A stretch of DNA of 64,000 nucleotides from Rugalucina vietnamica (GCA_964017185.1 OZ024877.1:692501-756500), one strand, 5' to 3'; shown: positions 10,393-22,201, counted from the first letter of the stretch. Notes: generated from the letters alone by a model not told the origin. Translations and numbers: made by a program.

Positions 10393-13300
10393 GTATCATT
10401 AATCCACTCAGTCAAAATGCCGTATATCCACATTTAATTTTATTCTTATTTTCAAATAGTCATTTCAGTTTTCGATTCCTGCAATGTAGGCGCGTCTATA
10501 AATGTTAAAGACATGATACACCTGTGGTTTTTATGTCGCCTGACATCCCTTTTGATAAACGTCTCCATCAAGTGCATTGTAGTCAGGTAATAGAAAATGA
10601 TGATATATTGTTGCGCGTTTAAATTTTCGGATACTTAGATATCATTTCAATTTTCCATGCGTTTTCAGGTACCTTCGTAAGACAATCTGATCCAAGTGAC
10701 ATATTAGATGTTTGGCCGGGATATGAGCAGAAAAATCCATGCCAGAAAGCTTTTATTGTTGATCTCACTTACATCAATATCCAAGGCGAATGGGGAACTT
10801 TGTTGACGGAAGGTGGACATATTCAGAAACATTTAGTGCAACAAGCAACTAAAGTAGCTCTTCAGTCTAAAGACCTACCCATAGCACAAGAACTACGACT
10901 CAGCGTTGCAAAGTATATAAGACAATCTGATCCAAGTGACATAATAGATGTTTGGCCGGCATATGAGCAGAAAAATCCATGGGAACCTATTTTTGTTGTT
11001 CTCACTTACTCCAATATCCAAGGCGAATGGGGAACTGTGTTTGGATTCCGTGTCTTTAAACGGCGCCATGATTTTGTTAGTTCAGAAGCATCAATAATTA
11101 TAAATAGCAAAAAGGTTCAGGAAAACCCGCTCTGCTTTTCAGACTTTGACAAACTGAAAACAGTTACCCAATCAGATAAGTTGATAAAGAAACATAGCAA
11201 CATAACAATCGTAAACGCATGTTCGTGTCGATCGAGAAGGGGCGGGGACGAGATATACGAGGAAACTTGTGTCGTTATTCACTGCCTTGTGAAAGGGCTT
11301 ATTCCTTTTCTAGAGGATCCGTTTCCGAGAAGTATTTCAGGTTTTCCGGTAGATGTCCGCGAAGGTTATGTGACAATGGGAATGAACCGAGAGAATGACC
11401 AGTCTATCGGCTTGAACAGAATGCAACCTGATGTGGCTGAGAATAATGCTGAAGACCATGAAATGGTTGATCAAAGACAACAAGAATACCATTCGTTGTG
11501 CGAACAGGTAAAGTGAGAATAGAAAATACCGTAATTGATAGTGGCTGTTATTCACATTCATGATATAAAGCTAGGGTGTTTCAAATCTACACCAAGTGTA
11601 CAATCTAAAACTAACACTGGTGAGAAGTCTGCCCAGCGGATTTTGACAAGAATGACCATTGAAAAGTATGAGTGCTTTCAATTGAAAAACAAAATCATAT
11701 TACACTTAAGGAATAAAGATACGCATCTGACGTTATTTTGGACGTTTTATTGACGTCTGAAATTTACAGTTTATAATTTCTACAGAACAAAAATTATTTT
11801 CTTGAATAAAAGGCAAGCCGAATAAAATTTTACTGGTTCTAATGCATTTTTTCGATTGACGTTAGTGACGTTAAACGTCCTATTACATAGCCGTATGTTT
11901 CGAACTGATCAATGATTATATCTGCAATCACTTTTCGGTGTTTTCGAAACAAAATATTGGCGTGGGTTCAAATTTGATATTTATTGATCCTGGTTACAAG
12001 GTGTGCTACTGTAGGTCAATGTGGTTACGTGCTCGCCATTAAGCTTACTTCACCGACGTAGTGGCTCAACCTGCTTGATATTGCTCTCACATAATAAGTT
12101 CAGTAACACCACATACTTGCATTACAAAACATGCTTTTAGTGACCCAAAGTGTTTGTTGCGTCTCTTCATTCCTTAAGTATATATGGAAACAAGGATGTA
12201 TACATTATATTCTTCAGATGCACGATCTGGACCTTGTTGGACCTTGCATACAGATAGGTAGTAGATGTACGGATATAAATCCAAATTTACTGATAGGATC
12301 TACAATTAGCAGGACTGGGGCGAAGCCTTTGACTGGGACACTGGGAGGCTTTGTTCGGCTTTCAGAAGAAAATATGGGTTTCCTGACATGCGCTCATGTG
12401 GTTGGGCTAAAAAAGGGCCAGACGGTGTCCCAACCATCACATGCAGAGTTGCCTCCTTTGCACAGATCCCCTAAGTATTTTGTGCAGCTTTTTTATTATT
12501 CCAAGACATGGGATTTAATTCCAGATAATACTTTGAAATTACATGTATGTATGTAATCGTGATTTGTGTATTTTTTGCAATTTGCGATCGGTACAAGTCA
12601 AAGTCTATGGAAGGAGTTAAAAACCTCGCCATGTGTTGATCAGCTGGCTAACTGTCACTCCGCTCCACTTCGGTACCTCGTTCCACTTCCTTGACAGCTT
12701 AGCATAGGTTGCATTGATTGCGGATTTCGTAAGCGACTTGCAGCTGTTATTTTGCTACAATTATATTAATCGTATAATTTTTGTTATGTATTTGTACCAG
12801 TGCCGAAGATCTTCCAGTAAGCACATAGAATTGCCTAAAACGTTTCACTTAATGAGGAAAAATATACGATTTTCGACTTTGAGAGGCTAATTCTACAATA
12901 GTCTCCCCTGAAGTATTTATAGACATCTTTAAAAATTTCCATAGAAAATGAAGTATTTTATTATTCTGCGTACTTTTACAACTAGAATATTTTTAATTTA
13001 TATATGTCATATATGCAAGAAAAGGCCTAACATAAGTTAGAATAACACAGTTCTACAGTTTTGCTGAATTTTCATTTTCGACCCATGGCTGAATATATCC
13101 AATTATTTCCGTCGGTATGGAGAGGTTAAACGAAATACCGATTAAAATATTCCGTCCTGTAGTGGGTTGGTGTCCTGCATATGGTATAGATTAATTAGAT
13201 AAAATAGATAAATTGCTAGTTTCGTCTCAATTAAAACTTACCTCTACCATAAATACATACAACTGTACATACCCTCATTTAGGAAATTCCTAGTATGAAA

Positions 13301-16300
13301 AATATGGCAATTCTTATGAAAAAGCATCTGATATTACTTGTGTAGCGTCATAAACGACAAGCGTCACATAGAAAGGCACATGAAAAGAGGCTGTCCTGTA
13401 TTAGCTTGAGGAACCTGACGAACATAAAATTCGATATAACGTTTCTAATGATTTCTTTCCAGAACAATATGTGGCCATGTTGCGCATGCAGTGTTCACTC
13501 CAGGGAGTTGTGACCAGGCTGGAGTAGATGCCGCTGTTGTTGAAATAACAGATAGAGAACCGACTGGCGGTGATTTTATATGGGTTTCACCAGAGAGTCA
13601 GGAAGCTGCTGGTAAGGGTCAATTGTTTAACGTTTCCCTTTTGGATGCTGATATTTGTTAGTTGATAAAAAGGTTCAAAAGCCCGCCAGTAATTTTATAT
13701 TACTGATCGTTCCAAGGCGATACTTCTGTGGTGGTTCTTATTGTTTTATGTCTTGGTGTTTAAATTTTTGTGCTGTTTGTGCCTTATGTATGTTTTCATA
13801 TTTTTAGTTAAGTTTTGGTAACTGAGTGGTCACCTATTGGGAAAATAGCTGCTCATTCGGCTTACGATATGTTTTCAAGGTATAAGTACCTGATTGTTAA
13901 TTTAGTTTTTTCCCACCTCGGTTTTTGCAGTGGGAATCTCTTTCGGATTGCGCCTTTTCCTGATCGTTACCTACCGTTGTACCTTTCAAGTAGGCAATGA
14001 TCAGAAAGAAATTCCCACTCCAAATACCGAGATGGGAACAACAAAATTGACAATTAGGTACTTATACTTAGAAAACATATTGTAAGCTGAGTCAGCAGCT
14101 TTTTCCCAATAGGCGGCCACTTAGTTACCCGAACTTAAATAAAATGAAAAAAGAGTCAATAAGCAATGCTTATTAAATATCCCCGCAGGGTAGTTGTTTA
14201 CCACAAAATTATTTTGGCAATATAATTTCTTCATGCAAATGTCCAATGGGTGTACATCATGTAGGTATGATATCAAATTGCTCCATCAAAAACTGTGGTA
14301 GGAGTTGATCGGCCCATGAAAGCCCTTACCTGTAAAAAAACTAAAAAAAATTGTCTAAGTTCTCATAGCTGTAATTTTGTCAAAAATTATATTTTCGCAA
14401 TAACATTTCTTCATGCAAATTCCAATGGGTGTACATCATGTAGGCATGATATCAAATTGTTCCATCAAAAACTGTGGTAGGAGTTGATCGGCCCGTGAAA
14501 GCCCTTACCTGCAAAAAAACTGCCTAAGTTCTCATAGCTGTCATTTTGTCAAAAATTATTTTTTTGCAATAACATTTCTTCATGCAAATGTCCAATGAGT
14601 CTACATGATATAGGCATAATATCAAAAAGTTCCAACAAAAACTGTGGTAGGAGTTGATCGGCCCGTAAATGCACTACCTTCACTGTATACAAAAGCCATC
14701 AAGAACTATAAAGGGAAGTAACTCAAAAGGGACTGGCCCCTAGCCCTTAATTTTTGCATGTACATATTTGCCCCATAGATATGCAGATGCCTGCAAAGTT
14801 TCATGAAGTTCCATCAAAGGGTCTTCAAGATATTAAAGAAACAAAACGTTACGGACGGACGGACGGACGCGGACGCACGGACGGACGCACGGATGGACGG
14901 ACGGACAACGTGAAAACAGTATACCCCCCTTAAAACTTCGTTTTGGCGGGGGGTATAAATATAAAAACGTACATAATAAAACGTACATAAGCTATTTCTC
15001 ATTAGATGGTCACACGACAACCTTCACCGAATCATTTATAATCACACATATGTTGAAATTGGTTTCATAGCGAACCCCAACAGAGCGGCTAGTTATAAAT
15101 CATTTCTTGGAGACGCCTTTATTGATCGTACAATGCTATTTTGTCCTAAGCTTCAGAAAACGTTCAAGCAGTGCATTTATATGTTCGTATAATACTCTGA
15201 AAAAGGTAAATGTAGGCAATGATCAGGAAAAGGCACAGTCAGATGGAAATTCCAACAATCTATACCTATACTATAAAACAAGTCGTAAGCCAAGTGAGCA
15301 GCTAATTTCCAATAGGCGGCCAGTCAGTTGCCCGAACTTAAAAAGATATGAAAATGCTCATGGAAGACAAGCAGATGGAGATTTTGAACTATGATGTGGA
15401 CTATGAAAGGATCGAGATAACATATTACCTGATAGCTAAAGATCACTTGGTAAATCATGCATCTCCGCAACTTAGAGCTTAGAACAAATGTATTAAACAA
15501 ACACATATGGACCATCTGAAAGCCATTTATTCTGTACAAAAAGATCAATTCAACTTAGGTTTCAAAGCATGTAATTTAAATTTTGTGCTTACGCAGAGTT
15601 ATTTCGGTTATAAGCAGTAGCGAATTTATGAACATTAGTCTAGGAAAAGGTAAATGTAAAACAGGTAAATGTAAAACCAATGGACCTGGCACCAGTGCGT
15701 CACCTAAGCCCCTCCTTGAGCAATTCCGACTCCCCAAAACAACATTAATACTTTCGTTTGACATTAAAACTCTCTGTGCAGAGAGCAAGATGTCAAGCCC
15801 TTTACGGCGGGATACAATGTTGTTTTGCAACCCTTGTGACACAGGTTAAAGCCACCCAGTAAATTTTTTATTACTGATCGTTCCAAGGCGGTACCTCTGT
15901 TGTGGTTCGTATCGTTTTATGTTTTGGCGTTGAATTTCTGTGCCGTTTGCTCCTTACGCACGTTTTATTATTTTTTGGTTATTTACATTTTCAGTAAGCA
16001 ATTAATTATACATAGAGGATCTTACACGAGTGGTCATTTCATATGAAATTTATTAAACGAGCCTTCGGCGAGTTTAATAAATTTCATGTGAAATGACCAC
16101 GAGTGTAAGATTCGTTTTATCATATGACTTTTAAAATAGGATGTTATCGCCTTCGAAAGGAACATTTTTTCAACGAAAATTTACATTGTTGTTACGGACG
16201 TCGTCAATGACGTTACGTATTCCCGCAAAAGTGTTAATACACGTGTGGTCATAATACGATTTTTATGACATGACGTTATCCACTGGAAACAGCGACGTCA

Positions 16301-16802
16301 TATGATAAATAAACGTATCATTACTTTGATTTGCTGTTAATGTCCTTCAGGTTTTGCTTCTGCTCTGAAGTTTTCGTCTGGAAAGGTCTTGACACGGGAT
16401 GAACTGAGGGAGAATAGACGTACAGGTGTCATCAAGGTTGGCTCTCAGTCAGGATTGACCCGGGGCAGCCTGTATCTGACGGAAACCTTTGTACGTGTCA
16501 GCAACAGGGATATGGTTCTTCCAGGAGGTGACAAGGTGGAGTTCTACACGCAAATGGAAATTCAATCCTATGCTGGATCAAAGGCATTCTTTGAGCTGGG
16601 TGATTCTGGCTCTCTGGTATTTATGCCACTGAAGAATAATGAATTACATTGCATTGGGTTAGCGATAGGAAAAACAAGTTATTCGTCGTGTTTGGTTACT
16701 CCTATAAATGCCGTTCTTGAGAGGCTTGGATTGAAAGACAAACTGGTACAGTTTGGGTGCCCATACGCTGCAGTGAAAAATGGTTTACTTTGGCGAGAGT
16801 GA
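9072..16802 (+). CDS. gene A: Cys-rich / TPR-like / PA-clan serine protease protein
   Basis: Five exons (9072-10392, 10669-11507, 12218-12474, 13463-13611, 16351-16802) join in frame to 1005 residues. The start ATG at 9072 has a strong context (GCCATGG). Residues 92-135 hold Cys pairs (92/95, 107/110, 122/125, 133/135), with more at 182/184 and 208/211, suggesting a zinc-binding module. Residues ~275-405 are helical and TPR-like. Residues 441-720 form a central domain ending in VDVREGYV. The C-terminal protease has H780 (FLTCAHVV), D828 (GVDAAVV) and S941 (ELGDSGSLVF). There is no signal peptide, so it is probably intracellular. Paralogue of gene B (51008-55863, opposite strand). Substrate and pathway are unknown; an immune sensor/effector role is only inference. 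Introns are 276, 710, 988 and 2739 bp. AATAAA occurs at 16806 and 17201. Confidence 0.85.
10669..11507 (+). CDS. gene A exon 2 (central domain, internal duplication)
   Basis: Encodes residues 441-720, from a TTTTCAG acceptor to a GAACAG|GTAAAG donor (phase 0). The first ~124 bp (10677-10800; RQSDPSDILDVWPGYEQKNP) duplicate 10917-11037 (RQSDPSDIIDVWPAYEQKNP) in frame, 240 bp apart. The domain holds NIQGEWGTVFGFRVFKRR, EETCVVIHCLVKGLIPF and GFPVDVREGYVTMGMN. Gene B has unrelated sequence where A has the first duplicate, so that part may be a recent rearrangement. Confidence 0.8.
11508..12217 (+). other. gene A intron 2
   Basis: AT-rich intron of 710 bp. I see no gene, RNA or repeat family in it. 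It ends in TATATTCTTCAG. Confidence 0.7.
12218..12474 (+). CDS. gene A exon 3 (protease, catalytic His)
   Basis: 257 nt, the same length as gene B exon 3. Encodes QIGSRCTDIN, TGTLGGFVRL and FLTCAHVVG; the His of TCAH is the expected general base. It ends in phase 2 at CCCCTAA|GTATTT, a weaker donor than the CCAG|GTTAAA of gene B at the same position. The boundary is fixed by the matching length and phase. Confidence 0.8.
12475..13462 (+). other. gene A intron 3
   Basis: AT-rich intron of 988 bp ending in TTTCTTTCCAG. No recognisable gene or repeat in it. Confidence 0.7.
13463..13611 (+). CDS. gene A exon 4 (protease, catalytic Asp)
   Basis: 149 nt, identical in length to gene B exon 4. Encodes TICGHVAHAVF, GVDAAVVEI and GDFIWVSPES; the Asp of VDAAVV matches the PA-clan triad position. 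Strong TTTCCAG acceptor and CTG|GTAAGG donor (phase 1). Confidence 0.88.
13675..14140. repeat. R1 inverted pair (tail-to-tail) in gene A intron 4
   Basis: R1 sequence in sense orientation (13675-13990, ending CCTACCGTTGTACC) is followed at once by R1 in the opposite orientation (from AAGTAGGCAATGATC). The result is a foldback of about 150 bp arms meeting at their 3' ends. Confidence 0.75.
14170..14680 (+). repeat. ~175 bp tandem repeat, three units
   Basis: Units share ATTTCTTCATGCAAAT, CCAATGGGTGTACATC and AAAACTGTGGTAGGAG, starting near 14200, 14390 and 14565. Non-coding, in intron 4 of gene A. It runs into a dispersed repeat end at 14690-14955. Confidence 0.8.
14690..14955 (+). repeat. 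dispersed repeat end with GGACGGACGG run
   Basis: TTTCATGAAGTTCCATC, then (GGAC)n-rich sequence and a GGCGGGGGGTATAA ending. The style matches 8840-8950, and it is directly joined to the preceding tandem units. Confidence 0.55.
15205..15350 (-). repeat. R1 fragment
   Basis: GTAGGCAATGATCAGGAAAAGG, AGTCGTAAGCCAAGTGAGCA and AATAGGCGGCC match the R1 3' end in antisense orientation. Short decayed copy in gene A intron 4. Confidence 0.7.
15846..15985 (+). repeat. R1 fragment
   Basis: TTACTGATCGTTCCAAGGCG, TGTGGTTCGTATCG and TTATGTTTTGGCGTT match R1 in sense orientation. Decayed copy in gene A intron 4. Confidence 0.7.
16021..16109. repeat. 89 bp near-perfect palindrome
   Basis: Arms of about 38 bp (CTTACACGAGTGGTCATTTC ... 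GAAATGACCACGAGTGTAAG) separated by a short GAGCCTTCGGCG loop. It would extrude as a hairpin 240 bp before gene A exon 5. Probably a small foldback element; an RNA hairpin in the pre-mRNA is possible. Confidence 0.85.
16351..16802 (+). CDS. gene A exon 5 (protease, catalytic Ser, stop)
   Basis: Follows TGTCCTTCAG. Encodes ELGDSGSLVFMPL, with the nucleophile in GDSGS, then IGLAIGKTSYSSCLVTPI and a stop at 16800-16802. About 92% identical to gene B over the first 131 residues; the last ~20 residues differ (FGCPYAAVKNGLLWRE here). Confidence 0.9.
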
Positions 16803-17562
16803 AGTAATAAATATAGGATATTTACATTTTTTGAGGTGAAAAAATACAATTCACGGACATTTTTCTATTCACAAAGCAGGCGGTGAAAATGCAAAAACCC
16901 AAAAATTTTTGAAAACACAAATAATGTTGGTACCACATTGTTCCTAACGTTCTAACTAAGAAAATGAATACCCACACTTTATGTTTTCGTTCGTAAATAA
17001 CGGAGTTATAGGCATTTGAATTTCTGAAGTGAGGCACATTTAATGACGTCAAGTGAATGGAAACGTCAGAAGTAATCCAAACTCTACAGTGAAAATATCG
17101 GCTGTTATCAATCACTAGTGAAAATATCAATATCAATTCTGCAGTGAAAATATCACTTTTATCCATTTTTGATTTACATTAATTGCACTGCTAAGTATAA
17201 AATAAAGTACATGTATTTCCTTTTTACGATATATGGACATCTGTGATTAACAATATTTTGTCTCACAAAACCTTCTATGACATATCTTATTCTCAAACCA
17301 TATCTTGGCACGTAATTTTAAGAATTGCAAGGGTGGGACTAATTCTGATCGGACAAGTTCGCCGTCATTGGTCAATGTTTACCTTAACCATTTTATCCAT
17401 TAAATGTAGATAAAATAATAGCCTTTGAACCTGATTATATAGGTAGAATAGATCTAGGAAAATGCAAATAAGCGGTTATAATATGACTGTATATACGTAG
17501 ATGTTTGAAATAGAGAGAAACACTGGCATAGGAACTAGGGCTGACATCATCGACTTGCAACT
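16803..17562 (+). other. gene A 3' flank
   Basis: No gene. AATAAA at 16806-16811 is very close to the stop; a second AATAAA at 17201-17206 is the more plausible polyadenylation signal. Contains several GTGAAAATATC phrases (about 17080-17160), a small degenerate repeat. Confidence 0.5.
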
Positions 17563-17716
17563 CATTACAAAACATATTCTCAAGTTGTAAAAAATGAAAA
17601 TTTTCAGTAGAAATGTTTTAATAATTTTCTTATTTTTGCTCAAAACACAGATTGTGGGTTCTCGTTAGAACTCCCTCGGCTATGCGGTTCTAATACTTGG
17701 CAGTCCAAATCCAAAA
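17563..17716. mobile_element. left half of a split palindromic MITE (M1)
   Basis: Starts CATTACAAAACAT, then AATTTTCAGTAGAAA, TTTTTGCTCAAAACACAGATTG and GGGTTCTCGTTAGAAC. This is the left half of the M1 family seen whole at 23330-23606, stopping at the centre of the palindrome. The other half is at 21172-21309. Confidence 0.75.
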
Positions 17717-17724
17717 AAGTGGCT

Positions 17725-20700
17725 TAGTTTTGGTTTTGTTGGCATTTTTAGTACATTATTCTACCTATGCTCATAATATTCCTTGGCATGTGCCCAAACT
17801 CGTATGGGTGGATGCCAAGTCTGTAAATGACCCTGGGCCACAGAACAAGGTCAAAGGTCAAACGAGTGCAAAATAGCAAAAATCGGTAAAAATGAAAATA
17901 GACATTATTGTTTTGGAAAATAATGGACTGATTATTGGTAACTTGTACTCATGTCATTCCTTGACATGTCTCCAAAGACATAGAGGTGGATGCCAAGACT
18001 GTAAATGCTCGTGGGTGACAGAATTAGGTCAAAAGTCAAATGAGTGCAAAATAACCAACACCCGTTACAATAATCAAGTATTTCTTAAATCAAACATGAA
18101 CTGACTAAAGGCAACATGTGCTTATTTTATTCATTGATAAATGTTTAAACTCATATGGGTATATTCCAAGTCTGTAATTGCCTCTGGGTCACATAATTAG
18201 GTCAAAAGTCATATGAGTGCAAAAATATCAAAACCCTGTAATGATAACTAATATTATTCTACTAGCTACCCATACCCCCTTCCCCCAGGTGTAATTTTCT
18301 ACACTATGATTTTCTAATTTAAGTACATTGAAAAAAGCTATCAGACCCTGTTTTCTGCCAGTGGAAGCGTCTGCGTTTTATGCTATGTTCTATTAAAGTA
18401 CCATAAATATTCATTTTTTTGCATTTTTACAATGGGGGTACAGATAGAAAATTGAAAATATCTCAATTATTTGTAATCCTAGACCATTGAACTTGGTCTC
18501 ATCTTAAAGCTTAGACATAGCCCTTTTTTCCTATGATAAGTAATGGAAAATATCTAATTTGCATATTCATGAATTTTCAATAAAACTTTAAAATGAATAA
18601 AAAGAAACAATTAAAAATCAATTATCCCATAAAAACTAATGTCATGCCTAAACTATCATTTTGGCTTATTGTTATTGTACCAATAATACTATTTGATAAA
18701 TTTGTTGATGACTCATGGGCCTAAATAATAATTATCTCATTTGAATTTTCATGAATATTAATGAAAATGACGAAAATCAAGATATACAAAGGGAAAATCT
18801 ATTGCCATTTGAAGGGTTAAGTGTGGAATATCTACAGGATGTACCTTGCACCCTTAGAACAAATGCTCATGGGTGCCAGTTTGGTCAGAGGATCTCTTTA
18901 TTGCCCATGTGTGTCACGTAAAATCATTGAGTGTTCACCCCCAGCTCTAATAAGCAGAGGAAGTAGTGTGGTACACCTATATTACCACATGTTTCTTGGC
19001 TACTGATAGACCTTGAGAGAGCAGAAATAGGTATCAAATGATTGGTTTGACAATGCTTGATAACCACGTAATAAGATATAAAGAATTCCTGGTTTTCAAA
19101 TATTAATGCGAACTTTATATATTAGAAAAAAAATCACAGAAAAACGGAGTATACCAGCACAATTGCTTATATCTCGTCAACCAAAAGCCCTAGAGAGCTT
19201 AAATTGGTACCAAATGATTGCTATGACAATGTTCTATAACTCTGTAATAAGATATATAAACAAACTGGCTATCTTAGTGCTCAATATTAAAGAGAACATC
19301 AGATATTAGAGAAAAGTAACAGATAAATGAAGGGGGTCTACCAACAAAATTGCTTATATCTCAGCAACCAAAAACTCTAGAGGGCTGAAATTTATATCAA
19401 ATGATTGATATGACAATGGTTTATTATAATATGATAAGATACAGAAAGAATGTAACTTTCTTGGGGTACAAATCTTGATGATAACTTTCAATATTAGAGA
19501 CAAATCACAGAACAATGGAGGGGGTATACCTACAGAAATGCTTATAAGCTCAGCAACCAAAAGTCATAGAGAGCAGAAATTGGTATCAAATAATTGCTAT
19601 TACAACATTCTAAAACCACGAAATAAGATATATAACAAAATCAGACTTTCGTGTTGTTCGAATATTGATGGAATCTTAATGAATATAATATTAGAGAAAA
19701 ATCACAGCAAGTGAAGGGGTTATACCTACATAAACTTTTATATCTCAGCAACCAAAAGCCATAGAGAGCAGAAATTGGTATCGAATGATTGCTATGACAA
19801 TATTCTATAACCATATATTATGGTATATAAACAAGCTGACTTCCTTGTTTCTCAATTTTTTTTAGAAAACTTAAGATATAGGAGAAAAGTCACTGGCAAA
19901 CGAAGGGGGTTTACCAATAAAATTGCTAATATCTCAGTGACCAAAAGCTCTAGAGAGCTGAAATAGGTATCAAATGATTGCTATAATAATGTTCTATAAT
20001 AGTATAATAAGATGCATAAATAATCTGACTTTCTTGTTGTTGGATTAATGATGAGAACTTTAAATATTAGATAATAATCTCAGAAAAATAGAGGGGGTAC
20101 ACCAACGAAAATGTATATATCTCAGCAACCAAAAGCCATAGAGAGCAGAAATTGGTATCAAATGATTGCTATGACAATATTCTATAACCAAGTAATAATG
20201 CATATAAACAAGCTGACTGTCTTGTTTCTCAAATATTTAAAAAAAATCTTAAGATATGGGAAAAAATCAGTGGCAAACGAAGGGGGTATACCAATAAAAT
20301 TGCTAATATCTCAGTGACCAAAAGCTCTAGAGAGCTGAAATAGGTATCAAATGATTGCTTTAATAATGTTCTATAATAGTGTGATAAGACGCATAAATAA
20401 TCTGACTTTCTAATAGTGATGAGAACTTAAATATTAGACAATAATCTCAGAAAAATAGAGGGGGTATATCAACGGAAACGTATATATCTCAGCAACCAAA
20501 AGTCATAGAGAGCTGAAATTGGTATCAAATGATTGTTATGACAATAATGTATAAACATGTAATAATATAAATGACCAAGCTGACTATACCGTTGCAAAAA
20601 ATTAAGAAAACTTAAGATATAAGAGAAAAAACACAGACAAATACAGGGGAGTGTACCAATAAAATTGACAATATCTCAGCAACCAAAAGCTGCAGAGAGC

Positions 20701-21150
20701 TGAAATTGATATCAAATGATTGCTACGATCATATTCTATACACATTTGATACAAAATGTACATAAAAGAACTTTATCCCCATCAGAATACCACTGACACT
20801 TATGTTTTTTCCAGGCAATTGTAAAAGGGCATGAAAATAAGCATTTTTTGTACTAAAGTGACCTTTGACCTAAATCTGCATTACTTTGTTGTAACAATTG
20901 TAACTGATTACATCATACAAATGCATCAGATGTAATTTGGGGCTTTTTTACAAAAAAAAAAGAAGAAAATATTTCATAAGATACTGCCATAATGTTGAAA
21001 AATCTCAAATTTTGCACTTAGTTGACCTTTGACCTATTTTTGGGACTCTGGGGCATTTTCAGACTTGGCATCCACCCTAGCGTGTATTGTTACACATTAA
21101 GGTACACATTAGGCATGGATGCCAAAATGTACTCAAAAATGCCAACAGAA
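17725..21150. mobile_element. 3.4 kb TIR element inserted in MITE M1
   Basis: The left end has GTTGGCATTTTTAGTACATT, then GGTGGATGCCAAGTCTG and AAGGTCAAAGGTCAA. The right end has the reverse complements (TTGACCTTTGACCT, CAGACTTGGCATCCACC, AATGTACTCAAAAATGCCAAC). The arms are imperfect over about 150 bp. It interrupts the centre of an M1 palindrome. The interior is non-coding: degenerate TGAGTGCAAAA repeats (17820-18240) and a satellite array (18990-20780). No transposase was seen, so it is non-autonomous. Confidence 0.65.
18990..20780 (+). repeat. ~190 bp satellite, about nine units
   Basis: Each unit carries ATATCTCAGCAACCAAAAG, AGAGAGCTGAAATTGGTATC, AAATGATTGCTATGACAAT and GAGGGGGTATACCAA. 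Unit starts recur about every 185-195 bp (CAACCAAAAG-type sites near 19179, 19360, 19550, 19745, 19938, 20125, 20315, 20497, 20680). Short open frames here are not genes. Confidence 0.9.
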
Positions 21151-21171
21151 AAATATTTGGGGGGCTTGGGA

Positions 21172-21309
21172 GGCCAACTATAACGTGTGTCAACAATCTA
21201 CGTTTTGAGCAAAAATAAGAAAAAATATAAAAAAAATTCAGCTGAAAATTTTCAATTTTTAAACCTAAAACAAAATCTCTGTTTATTGCATGGGCAAGTT
21301 TTCGTAATG
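21172..21309. mobile_element. right half of the split palindromic MITE (M1)
   Basis: CAACAATCTACGTTTTGAGC, AATTCAGCTGAAAATTTTC and GCATGGGCAAGTTTTCGTAATG are the right half of M1, with the expected terminal sequence. It pairs with the left half at 17563-17716. Confidence 0.75.
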
Positions 21310-21389
21310 TACAAGTTTATTCTTTTAATATTTGATCTTGTCTAAGGTACTCCAATGTCTCACAAAGAACTTTTAAAACAGAGCTTAGC

Positions 21390-21513
21390 ATAGCCTGGAC
21401 CTATCATTTGGAATAGCCTACCATCAAGTTTGAAATCACTTGATAGCACTGACAAAATTCCACTCGGCTTTCATCAACAGCTGATAGAAACTCAACTTTG
21501 ACTTCTGTGCATA
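21390..21513 (+). pseudogene. LINE reverse transcriptase C-terminal remnant
   Basis: The frame PIIWNSLPSSLKSLDSTDK ... GFHQQLIETQL followed by a stop is the typical tail of CR1/jockey-type LINE proteins (WNSLP motif). Only the tail is present. The rest of 21310-22200 is AT-rich and unassigned; part may be LINE 3' UTR. Confidence 0.55.
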
Positions 21514-22201
21514 GGTAAATACCGTATAGTTTTCTCTCTATTTTTTAATGTTTGCGTGTGTATGTGTGTGTGTTTATCTGTGTTTATAAGGATCACTGTA
21601 TCACTGTAAGCGTGTTCAACATTCAGTTTGTCTTCCTTAAATAAGTACAGCTCTAACATCTTTTAGGATGCTTGCTTGCTTTATCATTTTCAATCGTTTG
21701 TATGATTTAATTAAATGTAAATTGTGTATGTTTCATGTACATGCATATACTTATTAGAGAGCCTCATGGAAGATTAGGTTTGTAAGTAAATGTGTTACCC
21801 TCTCAAAAAAGACATCATTATAACAGTCATTTGATCTCTGGATTATGTTGCACCAGCAGGTGTCAAATATCGAATAAACAGTGGTAACACTTTATTTCCT
21901 TCAGAAGCTATATACCTTTAACAGGTCATAACACAGATTTACTCAGAAGTTTTAAATATTTATTACAGAGTGTCCTGGGTCTCATTCAGTCGCATTTTTG
22001 GTATAACGAAACTGTCAGCTTTGCACTGCATCAGTACTTGCTAGATTTTGTCGGACAATAGGGCTTAAGATACACTGCCCAAAATATTCAAAGGAATAGT
22101 GCACTATGCTTGCTGGATCATTGTGGCTTCTGTGTCATTGGGAGTCACAATTCAGTGTACGTTAAATATAATTTTATCCCATTTGGATAATACTAGTCTT
22201 T

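Noticed and set aside
10393-10508. Gene A ending at the stop at 10508 without splicing
   Set aside because: The CAAG|GTATCA donor, matching phase in gene B, and the in-frame continuation at 10669 give a complete 1005-residue protein.
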